DNA from: an uncultured Prevotella sp.
GTDB lineage: Bacteria > Bacteroidota > Bacteroidia > Bacteroidales > Bacteroidaceae
Direction: 5' to 3'
NCBI GenBank assembly: GCA_900553285.1
Contig: USCX01000017.1
Location: 1 to 18,035 of the forward strand
DNA: 18,035 nucleotides
Shown here in pieces: positions 7,629-15,601 of this stretch; position 1 is the stretch's first letter, and the number at the start of each line of letters is the position of its first letter. Under the pieces are notes generated by a model that ran no database searches, had not been told where the DNA came from, and worked only from the letters and a program-made list of their open reading frames with translations. The translations under genes were made by a program, and so were the position numbers.

Positions 7629-8656
7629 ACACTTCGGCAACATTCCGGCAAGCCGTCGACCGCTTTATTACCGAATGGAACGACAGCTCCCTCACGATGA
7701 CCGTACACACCTCCGGCTCGACAGGCATCCCCAAAGCCATCACCGTCGAAAAAACGCGCATGGCTGCCAGCGCCCGAATGACTTGTGATTTTCTGCATCT
7801 ACGTGCCGGACAATCCGCCCTGCTATGCCTTCCTGTTGAATATATCGCCGGGAAAATGGTAATCGTCAGAGCCATCATCCGCAACCTGCGCCTCATCCTC
7901 TCCACACCGTCCAGTCATCCTCTGGCCCAACTGGAGGAGACGCCAGACTTCGCAGCTTTTGTCCCATCACAAGTTTATAGCATGCTCGACGTCCCCCAAG
8001 AAGAAAAGCGCCTGCGCGCCATCGGACAAATCCTCATCGGCGGAGGAGCCATCGACGCCGACCTCCAAAAACACCTGGACGACTTTCCACACCCCGTATG
8101 GAGCAGTTACGGCATGACTGAGACGCTATCACACATCGCGCTGCGCAGACTGAACGGCCCCGAGGCCTCCGACTGGTACACGCCCCTGCCCGGCGTCACA
8201 CTCGGCCACGACACACACCACTGCCTCACCGTCCATGCACCTGAAATCAATCCGCACCTGTTGGTCACAAACGATATAGTGGACCTACGCAGCAACGGCC
8301 GCTTTCGCGTCATCGGCCGTCGGGACAACACGATATGCAGCGGTGGAATCAAAATCCAACTCGAAGACGTAGAAGCCCGCCTGCGGCCATTCCTCACACA
8401 AGAATTTATCGCTTCATCCATTCCCGACAAAAAATACGGCGAGGCACTGGTCTTGCTCATCGAAGGAACACCTCTCCCCCAGGAACAGCTCAAAGCCATC
8501 TGCCGCAAACACTTACCGCCATACCACCATCCCAGACACTATTTCTTTGTTCCTCAACTTCCAAAGACCATTAGTGGAAAACCCGCACGCAAGCAAGCAA
8601 AAGAATTGGCCCTGTCCATGTGGAAAAACGAAACGAACAAATCATTTTCCGCTTGA
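7625..8656 (+). CDS. menE: o-Succinylbenzoate-CoA ligase (short form)
   Basis: Adenylate-forming enzyme that activates o-succinylbenzoate with ATP and CoA, giving the MenB substrate. Motifs, numbered from the ATG at 7625: phosphate loop TSGSTGIPK (29-37), SSYGMTET (160-167), the adenine/ribose region VDLRSNGRFRVIGRRD (219-234) and the hinge, GGIKIQLEDVE (240-250), and the C-terminal catalytic Lys in SGKPAR (K319). At ~343 residues it lacks about 100 N-terminal residues of typical MenE proteins, starting only ~28 residues before the phosphate loop; this short form is, as far as I know, usual in Bacteroidota. An in-frame ATG at 7613 is also possible. I prefer 7625 because it makes a 4-nt ATGA overlap with the menC stop. 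Confidence 0.92.
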   Translation: MNTSATFRQAVDRFITEWNDSSLTMTVHTSGSTGIPKAITVEKTRMAASARMTCDFLHLRAGQSALLCLPVEYIAGKMVIVRAIIRNLRLILSTPSSHPLAQLEETPDFAAFVPSQVYSMLDVPQEEKRLRAIGQILIGGGAIDADLQKHLDDFPHPVWSSYGMTETLSHIALRRLNGPEASDWYTPLPGVTLGHDTHHCLTVHAPEINPHLLVTNDIVDLRSNGRFRVIGRRDNTICSGGIKIQLEDVEARLRPFLTQEFIASSIPDKKYGEALVLLIEGTPLPQEQLKAICRKHLPPYHHPRHYFFVPQLPKTISGKPARKQAKELALSMWKNETNKSFSA

Positions 8657-8677
8657 ATACGAAAATTCTTCATACTC

Positions 8678-8708
8678 TTTGCCATTTCTTTTGATTTGCT
8701 TACCTTTG
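8678..8708 (+). promoter_or_regulatory. Promoter of the polysaccharide operon
   Basis: TTTG (8678-8681), a 19-nt spacer and TACCTTTG (8701-8708) match the Bacteroidota promoter consensus exactly. It lies 22 nt after the menE stop and faces upxY. I looked for flanking inverted repeats of the kind that make Bacteroides capsule promoters invertible and found none, so this promoter seems fixed. Confidence 0.8.
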
Positions 8709-8714
8709 CGGCAA

Positions 8715-8927
8715 TTAGGGGCGTGAGAACTCATCTCGTGAGTCAACGCAGAAGTGAGCATACACTTTCCATCCCTACGGAAACGGCAAGAAGCAGCCCT
8801 ACCCAAAAGGAGACAATAAGCACGCTTCACATATAACTGCTTGGGAGAGAAAAAGTTAAAAGTCCAAGCAGGATTAGTTTTTATTGCTCTCCGTTTATTT
8901 CCTGCCCTCGTGGGTATAGGAAACAAG
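8715..8927 (+). promoter_or_regulatory. Structured leader of the polysaccharide operon, possible UpxY target
   Basis: About 210 nt separate the predicted transcription start from upxY. Visible pairings include ACTCA/TGAGT (8729-8733, 8739-8743), AAGTG/CACTT (about 8752-8768), and a competing group: TGCTTGG/CCAAGCA (8838-8844 with 8864-8870), GGAGAG/CTCTCC (8844-8849 with 8887-8892) and GCAGGA/TCCTGC (8868-8873 with 8900-8905). The last three share bases, so they cannot form together. A TTTTTATT stretch follows the first. In Bacteroides fragilis, UpxY proteins act as antiterminators on the leader of their own capsule operon; that this leader works the same way is inference. Confidence 0.5.
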
Positions 8928-9500
8928 ATGTTCCAACCAGAGACATCGCCAACACAAAAGCCACGAAACATGGAAGAAAAACTGTGGTTCGCGATGAGAG
9001 ACTTAAAACGGGCAAATGCCAAAATGCCTGCTTACAAACTACTTCAAGAGATGGGCTTTGAAGTATTTACTCCCATGACGCAGAAAGTCACCTTAAAGAA
9101 TGGGAAAAGGATACGCGAACAAGTTCCTTATCTTCATGACCTCCTTTTTGTTTACGACACACGCGATGCTCTTGACCCCATCGTGGCAAAGACGCAAACA
9201 CTACAATACCGATACAGAAGAGGAGCATACTGCGACCCTATCGTCGTGAGGACAGAAGACATGAACCGGTTCATTCATGCCGTTCGGTTAAGCCAAGAAC
9301 CCCGCTACTTCCTGCCCGAGGAAATCACGAAGTCCATGCTGGGACGGAGAATTAAAATAGTAGGCGGGGCGCTCAACGATTACGAAGGCCGACTACTTTC
9401 CATTCACAAAAGAGGGCACACCAAGTCTATTCTGGTCGAACTTCCCCATTTCTTGTACGTAGGCATCGCCATCGACTCGGGGTTCATCGAATTCATATAG
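8928..9500 (+). CDS. UpxY-family transcription antiterminator (NusG paralogue)
   Basis: A NusG-like protein that should bind RNA polymerase and prevent early termination in its own polysaccharide operon, as shown for UpxY proteins of Bacteroides. The NGN domain starts near KLWFAMRDLKRANA, has the typical FEVFTPMTQKV and VPYLHDLLFVY stretches, and is followed by a YRRGAYCDPIVV segment seen in this family. The C-terminal KOW region reads GRRIKIVGGALNDYEG and ends near GIAIDSGF. The frame is open back to a TTG at 8841, but that extension adds an unrelated hydrophobic stretch. ATG 8928 (190 residues) or ATG 8970 (176 residues) fit the family better. First gene of the operon; base composition is more AT-rich than the flanking genes. 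The usual B. fragilis partner upxZ is absent: the next gene is a sugar-phosphate transferase. Confidence 0.88.
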   Translation: MFQPETSPTQKPRNMEEKLWFAMRDLKRANAKMPAYKLLQEMGFEVFTPMTQKVTLKNGKRIREQVPYLHDLLFVYDTRDALDPIVAKTQTLQYRYRRGAYCDPIVVRTEDMNRFIHAVRLSQEPRYFLPEEITKSMLGRRIKIVGGALNDYEGRLLSIHKRGHTKSILVELPHFLYVGIAIDSGFIEFI

Positions 9501-9540
9501 GACGATTCTCCCCATCCAGACACCACACACAAACACAACT

Positions 9541-10665
9541 ATGACTTATATTTTCTTGTTATGCGGCTTTGCCCTTGCCGTCCTCCTCGGAATCATTATC
9601 ATTCCGAACATCCTGCTCATTTCCTACAAAAGGCGTTTATTCGACTTGCCCGACGAGAGAAAGGTGCATACGATGCCCATTCCCCGATTGGGAGGTCTTT
9701 CTTTTCTCCCGGTCATCCTGATTTCCATTTGCCTCGTCATCGGAGGCTTCTACTATGCCGGTGTCCCGATTGAGGAACAGCACCTGACCCGGCAAGGCCT
9801 GTGCCAATTCATGTTTACTACGGTCGGCGCGATGTTGCTCTTTCTCGTCGGAGCTACAGACGATCTCATTGGCGTAAGCTACCCTTACAAATTCCTTGCA
9901 CAATTACTGGCTGCAGCCTTACTCATACTACCCGGAGAATGGTTCAACTCGTTAGGAGGGCTTCTGGGCATTTATGCAATCCCTCCCTACGCCGGAGCCG
10001 CCATTACAATTTTCATCATCATCTTTATCACCAACTCCATAAACCTCATCGACGGTATTGATGGACTGGCCTCAGGATTAAGCAGTATTGCCTTCGCCGT
10101 CTTAGGCATTAAGTTCGTATTTCTCCACGAATTTACCTTTGCCCTTTTAGCCTTTGTCACCTTAGGCGTAGTTATCCCGTTCTGGTTCTACAACGTCTTC
10201 GGCAATGCCCAAAGAGGCCACAAGCTCTTTATGGGCGACGCGGGCAGCCTTACCCTCGGCTTCATCCTCAGTCTATTGGTCATCCACCTCAGCCGGACCG
10301 ACACGGGCGCCGACCACACGGGCACTCCAGGCCTGATCGCGGCTTTTTCCACACTCGTCGTCCCGCTTTTCGACGTCATCCGCGTCGTGCTTCACCGACT
10401 TCATGCGCGCAAGAATCCTTTTCGCCCGGACAAGAACCACATTCACCACAAGTTACTTCGTACAGGAATGCGGGTGCGCATGGTCATGCTCACGATTTTC
10501 GGACTGTCCATATACTTCATCGGGCTGAATATCCTGCTGACGGACCGGATCGACATCAACTGGATACTGATTATAGACATCACTTCATGGATCGCCATAC
10601 AAACCATTATCAACTACGCCATACGAAGGCATAAAAGAAAATCCCTCGTAAAACAAACAGCTTAA
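9541..10665 (+). CDS. WecA/MraY-family undecaprenyl-phosphate sugar-1-phosphate transferase
   Basis: Polytopic inner-membrane enzyme that transfers a HexNAc-1-phosphate from a UDP-sugar to undecaprenyl phosphate, starting lipid-linked repeat-unit synthesis. Hallmarks are all present: PRLGG (48-52), the Mg-binding DD pair in GATDDLIG (D107, D108), NSINLIDGIDGLASG (165-179), the catalytic-loop GDAGS (232-236) and the carbohydrate-recognition loop KNHIHHKLLRTG (298-309). About ten or eleven hydrophobic helices are visible over 374 residues. The HIHH loop points to the WecA/TagO branch rather than MraY. The exact UDP-sugar cannot be told from sequence, UDP-GlcNAc being the commonest. It lies 40 nt after upxY and 6 nt before the wza-like gene. 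Confidence 0.93.
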   Translation: MTYIFLLCGFALAVLLGIIIIPNILLISYKRRLFDLPDERKVHTMPIPRLGGLSFLPVILISICLVIGGFYYAGVPIEEQHLTRQGLCQFMFTTVGAMLLFLVGATDDLIGVSYPYKFLAQLLAAALLILPGEWFNSLGGLLGIYAIPPYAGAAITIFIIIFITNSINLIDGIDGLASGLSSIAFAVLGIKFVFLHEFTFALLAFVTLGVVIPFWFYNVFGNAQRGHKLFMGDAGSLTLGFILSLLVIHLSRTDTGADHTGTPGLIAAFSTLVVPLFDVIRVVLHRLHARKNPFRPDKNHIHHKLLRTGMRVRMVMLTIFGLSIYFIGLNILLTDRIDINWILIIDITSWIAIQTIINYAIRRHKRKSLVKQTA

Positions 10666-10671
10666 ACCTAT

Positions 10672-11502
10672 ATGAAGTCTAAGATTTCCTCGACACTGGC
10701 CATCATTGCCTTGGCCGCCCTCTCGCTCCTCAGTTCTTGCAAAAGCGCAAAAGACATCGTTTACTTCCAAGATCTCTATCCTGGCGAACGACAATTCAAG
10801 TCATCGTCTCAGACTGACATTATCGTCCGCCCTAAGGACAAACTGTCCATCACCGTAAACAGCCGTGACCCCCAACTCATGGCCCTTTTTAACCTGCCCC
10901 GGGTACAGAAATCGATGAGCGCAACAGCCACCAGCAGCTCGACAAGCCTAAGCAACGGAAGCAATGAGGAATTGGGATACACGGTCGACACAAACGGAGA
11001 CATAGAATTCCCCGTCCTCGGGAAATTGCACGTAGCCGGCATGAACCGGGAAGAGATACAAGTCTTCATCAAGAACCAACTGATTTCCAAAAACCTCATC
11101 AAGGACCCCATCATCACCGTCGACTTCCTCAACCTGAGCGTGGTGGTATTAGGCGAAGTGAACTCTCCGGGACGCTACGCCATCGACAAAGACAAAACCA
11201 CGATTCTGGACATACTCAGCATGGCCGGCGACCTTTCCATCTATGGCCGGCGGAACAACATACTCGTTGTCCGTCAGGACGGCGATATGCAAAAAGTATA
11301 TACCATCGACCTGACTTCCAGCCGGGACGTCTACTCGTCGCCCGCCTACTACGTGCAACAAAACGACATGATATACGTCGAGCCGAACAACATGAAAGCA
11401 CGTCAATCCACTGTCAATGGAAATACCGTGCGCACGCCGTCTTTCTGGTTCTCGCTCGCCTCGCTGGCCGCTTCGCTCACCACTATCTTTATTGTCAAAT
11501 AA
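10672..11502 (+). CDS. Wza-type polysaccharide export lipoprotein
   Basis: Outer-membrane export protein for capsular polysaccharide, working with the Wzc-like protein encoded next. A type II signal peptide with lipobox LLSSC puts the acylated Cys at residue 23. Then follow the polysaccharide-export domain (about 48-140; KDKLSITVNSRDP is typical) and a SLBB domain (about 150-235; VVLGEVNSPGRYAID is the classic opening). A C-terminal hydrophobic stretch (about 258-275) may insert in the outer membrane. At 276 residues it is shorter than E. coli Wza (~380) and fits the compact Bacteroidota form, which has one SLBB domain. A Ser/Asn-rich loop (about 80-100) interrupts the export domain. The next gene starts 16 nt downstream. 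Confidence 0.92.
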   Translation: MKSKISSTLAIIALAALSLLSSCKSAKDIVYFQDLYPGERQFKSSSQTDIIVRPKDKLSITVNSRDPQLMALFNLPRVQKSMSATATSSSTSLSNGSNEELGYTVDTNGDIEFPVLGKLHVAGMNREEIQVFIKNQLISKNLIKDPIITVDFLNLSVVVLGEVNSPGRYAIDKDKTTILDILSMAGDLSIYGRRNNILVVRQDGDMQKVYTIDLTSSRDVYSSPAYYVQQNDMIYVEPNNMKARQSTVNGNTVRTPSFWFSLASLAASLTTIFIVK

Positions 11503-11518
11503 ACGCATAAACACGGTC

Positions 11519-13915
11519 ATGGAACTCATTCAGAATAACCCGACATCCGCAGTCAAACCCATTCAGTCAGAATCGGGCATCAACGTGAAAGACATAATGC
11601 AACAAATCGTGGCCAGATGGTATTGGTTCGCCCTGTCCATCGTGGTCATCATGGGCATAGCCGGCATATACATACTGTCCACACCTCCCACCTACACACG
11701 CACGGCCTCCATCCTGATTAAAACCGATTCAAAAGGGAAAACGAACAGCGACGCAGGCGTACTGGGCAACGTCGACATCTTTCAGACCAACACGAACGTC
11801 AACAACGAACTCGTGGCCATGCAGTCGCCGGCCGTCATGTACGACGTGGTCAAACGCCTGCACCTTGACGTAAACTATGCCACAGAAGGCAACTTCTACC
11901 GCAAGGTGCTCTACGGACAGACACTGCCGTACAAAGTCACCTTCCTCGACTTGGGAGACAACGAAACGGCATCATTCACCATCCGCTTCGACGGCAACAA
12001 GATGCGCCTGACCGACTTTGTCCGCAACGGCAACACAGAGAATGAGGACAAGGAAATCCCGGCACAGGTCAATCAACCGGTCTCCACGCCGATAGGGAGA
12101 ATCCTCATCAAGCCGACATCATCTGCACCGCAAACAGGCGACCAACCCCTCTACGTCACCCGCACCTCACTGCAAAGCGCCACATCGGCCTACCTGAGCC
12201 GCCTCGCCGTAGCCCTTCAAGGCGAAGAGACCTCCATCGTCGACCTGTCTTTCAACGACGTCTGCCCCCAACGCGCCGAAGATGTGCTCAACACCTTGAT
12301 ATCCGTATACAACGAGAATTGGATAAAAGACAAAAACCAGATAGCCGTCAGCACTTCGATGTTCATCTCTGACCGCCTTAATGTCATCGAACAAGAGCTC
12401 GGCCACGTAGACGAAAACATCTCCTCCTACAAGAGTGCCCATCTCCTTCCCGACGTGCAGGCTGCATCCAGCCTCTACATGAGCAAAAGCAGCGAAACCA
12501 GTGCTCAAATCCTCGATTTGAACACCCAGCTGTCCATGGCCAAGTATATCCGCAATTACCTCACGACGCAAAGCAATCAGAAACAACTCCTTCCCGCCAA
12601 CTCCGGCATACAGAACGCCAATATCGAACAGCAGATCTCGGAATACAACTCGCTCTTGCTGCAACGGAACAACCTGGTGACCAACAGTAGTGAGGAAAAC
12701 CCTCTGGTCATCGACATGGACCATTCGCTAAAAGCCCTTCGCGAAGCCATCATCAACTCCATCGACAACCATGTCATCACATTGAACACCCAGCTGAGCA
12801 GTTTGGAACGCAGCGAACAGCAAACCACCGAACGCATCGCCGCAAACCCACGCCAGGCCAAATACCTGCTTTCAGACGAACGCCAACAGAAAGTCAAAGA
12901 AGCGCTCTATCTCTTCCTGCTCCAGAAGCGTGAGGAAAACGAGCTCTCGCAGGCATTCACCGCCTACAACACCCGCGTCATCACACCGCCGAGCGGGAGC
13001 GCCTCGCCCACTGCGCCCGTGAAAACGCAGATACTGCTCATCGCGCTCATCGCCGCCATCGCATTGCCCACCCTCGTCATTGTCCTCATCAACGTCATGA
13101 ACACAACCGTGAGAGGCAAAAAAGATTTGGAGACTCTGGATGCCCCCATCGCCGGTGAGATTCCGGCCTACGGCAAAAAGCGGCACGGGCTCTTCAAGCA
13201 AAAGCAGGAAGAAACCCATCACATTATCATCAAGGAAAACAGCCGCGACATCATAAACGAAGCCTTCCGCATCGTCCGGACCAACCTGGAATTCATGACC
13301 GGATCGTCCGACAAAGGAACCGTCATAATGACCACTTCGTTCAATCCCGGATCAGGAAAAACGTTCATCTCCATCAACCTTGCAGCCAGCTTGGCCATCA
13401 AAGGGAAAAAGGTCCTGGCCATCGACCTCGACCTGCGCCGCGCCTCACTGAGCCAATATGTGCCACACACGCAGACCGGCATTTCCAATTATCTCGCAGG
13501 ACAGGAAAACGACCTTAGCGCAATCATCACGCACATAGGACAAGAGAAACAAACGTTCGACTTGATTCCCGTCGGCGTATTCCCGCCCAATCCCACGGAA
13601 CTCCTCTTCTCCAAACGGCTGAGCGATTTGATCGAACACGTCCGCACACAATATGATTACATCTTCATCGACTGCCCACCCATCGACATCGTGGCAGACT
13701 CAGCCATCATCAGCAAGCTCGCCGACATGACCCTGTTCGTCGTCCGCGCCGGCCTGATGGAGCGGAACATGCTCCCCGAAATCGACAAACGATACCACGG
13801 AGGAAAATTCCCGAAACTCTCCGTAATCCTCAACGGCACGGAAGCAACCAACGGACGCCACGGCAACAGCTACAGTTACCAATACGGTTACGGCCGTTAC
13901 GACATCGAAAATTAA
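11519..13915 (+). CDS. Wzc-type polysaccharide co-polymerase and tyrosine autokinase
   Basis: Inner-membrane protein that sets chain length and drives export through cycles of tyrosine autophosphorylation. In 798 residues: a Wzz domain with first membrane helix at about 33-55, a large periplasmic part with coiled-coil helices (about 300-480), a second helix at about 505-527 and a cytoplasmic BY-kinase domain. The kinase has Walker A GSGKT (611-615), Walker A' AIDLDLRR (D636, D638) and Walker B IFIDCPP (D718). The C-terminal tail ends in a tyrosine cluster, Y785, Y787, Y789, Y791 and Y794, the expected autophosphorylation sites. An upstream in-frame ATG at 11417 would overlap the wza-like gene by 86 nt and adds an Arg-rich stretch out of character, so I use the ATG at 11519, 16 nt after the preceding stop. 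Confidence 0.95.
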   Translation: MELIQNNPTSAVKPIQSESGINVKDIMQQIVARWYWFALSIVVIMGIAGIYILSTPPTYTRTASILIKTDSKGKTNSDAGVLGNVDIFQTNTNVNNELVAMQSPAVMYDVVKRLHLDVNYATEGNFYRKVLYGQTLPYKVTFLDLGDNETASFTIRFDGNKMRLTDFVRNGNTENEDKEIPAQVNQPVSTPIGRILIKPTSSAPQTGDQPLYVTRTSLQSATSAYLSRLAVALQGEETSIVDLSFNDVCPQRAEDVLNTLISVYNENWIKDKNQIAVSTSMFISDRLNVIEQELGHVDENISSYKSAHLLPDVQAASSLYMSKSSETSAQILDLNTQLSMAKYIRNYLTTQSNQKQLLPANSGIQNANIEQQISEYNSLLLQRNNLVTNSSEENPLVIDMDHSLKALREAIINSIDNHVITLNTQLSSLERSEQQTTERIAANPRQAKYLLSDERQQKVKEALYLFLLQKREENELSQAFTAYNTRVITPPSGSASPTAPVKTQILLIALIAAIALPTLVIVLINVMNTTVRGKKDLETLDAPIAGEIPAYGKKRHGLFKQKQEETHHIIIKENSRDIINEAFRIVRTNLEFMTGSSDKGTVIMTTSFNPGSGKTFISINLAASLAIKGKKVLAIDLDLRRASLSQYVPHTQTGISNYLAGQENDLSAIITHIGQEKQTFDLIPVGVFPPNPTELLFSKRLSDLIEHVRTQYDYIFIDCPPIDIVADSAIISKLADMTLFVVRAGLMERNMLPEIDKRYHGGKFPKLSVILNGTEATNGRHGNSYSYQYGYGRYDIEN

Positions 13916-13921
13916 TTCCCA

Positions 13922-13961
13922 CTCATCCCCCGGTCAGCGGATTCATTGACCGGGGGATGAG
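13922..13961 (+). repeat. Perfect 15-bp inverted repeat between wzc-like and wzx-like genes
   Basis: CTCATCCCCCGGTCA (13922-13936) is exactly inverted at 13947-13961 with a 10-nt loop. In RNA this is a very stable GC-rich hairpin beginning 6 nt after the wzc stop. It is followed by ATACGG rather than a T tract, so it is not a standard intrinsic terminator. It may be a pause, attenuation or mRNA end-protection element, giving more transcript of the export genes than of the downstream genes. Confidence 0.75.
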
Positions 13962-13991
13962 ATACGGAAATCTATAACACGTAAGAAGCAG

Positions 13992-15554
13992 ATGGCAAAC
14001 CAAGAATCGCGGGTCAAAAAATCCTTGCTTAACGCCAGGGTAAACCTCATTTTCTACTTTCTGACACTGGTCCTGTCATTCTTCTCACGTAAAATCTTCC
14101 TCGATACACTGGGAGCTGACTTCGTGGGCCTGACCTCTACCTTGCAGAACCTCCTCGGCTTTCTCAATTTGGCCGAGTTGGGCATAGGCAGCGCCATCGG
14201 CTATGTCCTTTACAAACCCCTCTTCGACCACGATGAAGGAAAAATCAACGAAATCATTTCCGTATTCGGCTATCTGTACCGCTGGATCGGATTCATCATA
14301 TTGGGAGCTGGCCTCGTCTTAGGCGCATTTCTCCCGCTCATCTTCCCGAACACGGAATTCGAATTGGGCGTCATTTACTTCGCCTACTTCGCATTCCTCA
14401 CCTCCTCCCTCATCGGCTACTTCATCAACTACCGCCAGACTCTTCTCGGCGCCGACCAAAAAGAATACGTAGTCAACGCCTATTACCAAAGCGCGAACAT
14501 CGCCAAAATCATCATCCAGTTGTACGCGGCTTTCTACACAAGAAATTATTATCTATGGGTAGCGATTGAACTTTCATTCGGCATTCTTTACTCAATCATT
14601 CTCAATTGGAGAATTAACAAAACTTACCCGTGGCTACACTGTGAGATTAGACTTGGGAAGAAATTGTTCAAGAAGTATCCCGAAGTGATGAAATATACCA
14701 AACAGTTGTTTATGCATAAAATCGGGACTTTCGCTCAGTTTCAGATTACACCTTTGTTAACTTACGCTTTCATTTCACTGAAAATAGTGGCTCACTATGG
14801 AAACTACACCGTAATCGTAGATAAACTTAACGTATTTCTAAACACCTTTCTTGGGAGCACCGGTGCCGGTGTGGGCAATCTCATCGCAGAAAGGAACACC
14901 GACAAAGCCTACCGGATCTATTGGGAACTATTCAGTATTCGTGTCTGGTTCAGCACAATCGTAGGATACGGCATTTTCTTATTGCTCCCCCCTTTTATCA
15001 CACAATGGTTAGGAACGGAATACCTGCTGCCACAGTCCGTCTTGATAATCTTGGTAATAAACACGATGATAGGCATCACCCGAGGCGTTACGGATCAATT
15101 TCTTTTTGGCCACGGTTTGTTCTACGATACTTGGGCACCAATCACCGAAACCGTCATTTACATCATAAGCGCCATAATCGGAGGTTACTTTTGGGGGTTG
15201 CCGGGTATTCTTTTAGGCAATACAGTCAGCCTCGTCATCATCATTGGCGTATGGAAGCCCTATTTCCTCTTCTCGAAAGGTTTCAAACGCCCTGTCAAAC
15301 ACTATTGGAAAAACTTCATCACATACTTCTCTCTGGCCGGCGTTGCCGTGATGGGCACACACCTGCTTGTTCATCAGATTTTTCCTACGGAATACATCTA
15401 TCGCAACTGGATATCGCTCATCGTCACAGCAATCGTAGCCATGTGCATATTGACAATATGCCTTTCGTGCATACTTCTGATTGGCACACAAGGCATGCGC
15501 GACCTCCTGAAACGACTGACTAAACATGGTTTCCGCAAAATAAAATGGAATTAG
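13992..15554 (+). CDS. Wzx-type oligosaccharide flippase (PST family)
   Basis: Polytopic membrane protein predicted to flip undecaprenyl-linked repeat units to the periplasmic face. It has 520 residues with roughly 12-14 hydrophobic helices and short charged loops. The N-terminal RVNLIFYFLTLVLSFFSRKIF and the following ADFVGLTSTLQNLLGFLNLAE are typical of polysaccharide flippases in Bacteroidota and Firmicutes. There is no lipoprotein or cleavable signal. Base composition changes inside the gene: by hand count 14641-14820 is about 37% GC, well below the wzc-like gene before and the glycosyltransferase after, which suggests the gene was acquired or is mosaic. The sugar specificity cannot be read from sequence. 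Confidence 0.9.
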   Translation: MANQESRVKKSLLNARVNLIFYFLTLVLSFFSRKIFLDTLGADFVGLTSTLQNLLGFLNLAELGIGSAIGYVLYKPLFDHDEGKINEIISVFGYLYRWIGFIILGAGLVLGAFLPLIFPNTEFELGVIYFAYFAFLTSSLIGYFINYRQTLLGADQKEYVVNAYYQSANIAKIIIQLYAAFYTRNYYLWVAIELSFGILYSIILNWRINKTYPWLHCEIRLGKKLFKKYPEVMKYTKQLFMHKIGTFAQFQITPLLTYAFISLKIVAHYGNYTVIVDKLNVFLNTFLGSTGAGVGNLIAERNTDKAYRIYWELFSIRVWFSTIVGYGIFLLLPPFITQWLGTEYLLPQSVLIILVINTMIGITRGVTDQFLFGHGLFYDTWAPITETVIYIISAIIGGYFWGLPGILLGNTVSLVIIIGVWKPYFLFSKGFKRPVKHYWKNFITYFSLAGVAVMGTHLLVHQIFPTEYIYRNWISLIVTAIVAMCILTICLSCILLIGTQGMRDLLKRLTKHGFRKIKWN

Positions 15555-15601
15555 GCCTTACCGAACCCACGACTTGCTAACCCATCATAATTCTTTTTAC
15601 C

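Noticed and set aside
8841..8927. N-terminal extension of UpxY from a TTG codon
   Set aside because: The extra 29 residues are hydrophobic and unlike the family, and the DNA there forms the leader hairpins; ATG 8928 or 8970 is more likely.
8640..8930. Invertible capsule promoter
   Set aside because: I searched around the promoter for paired inverted repeats and found none longer than a few bases.
11417..11518. Upstream ATG for the wzc-like gene
   Set aside because: It would overlap the wza-like gene by 86 nt and adds an Arg/Ser-rich stretch; ATG 11519 leaves a normal 16-nt gap.
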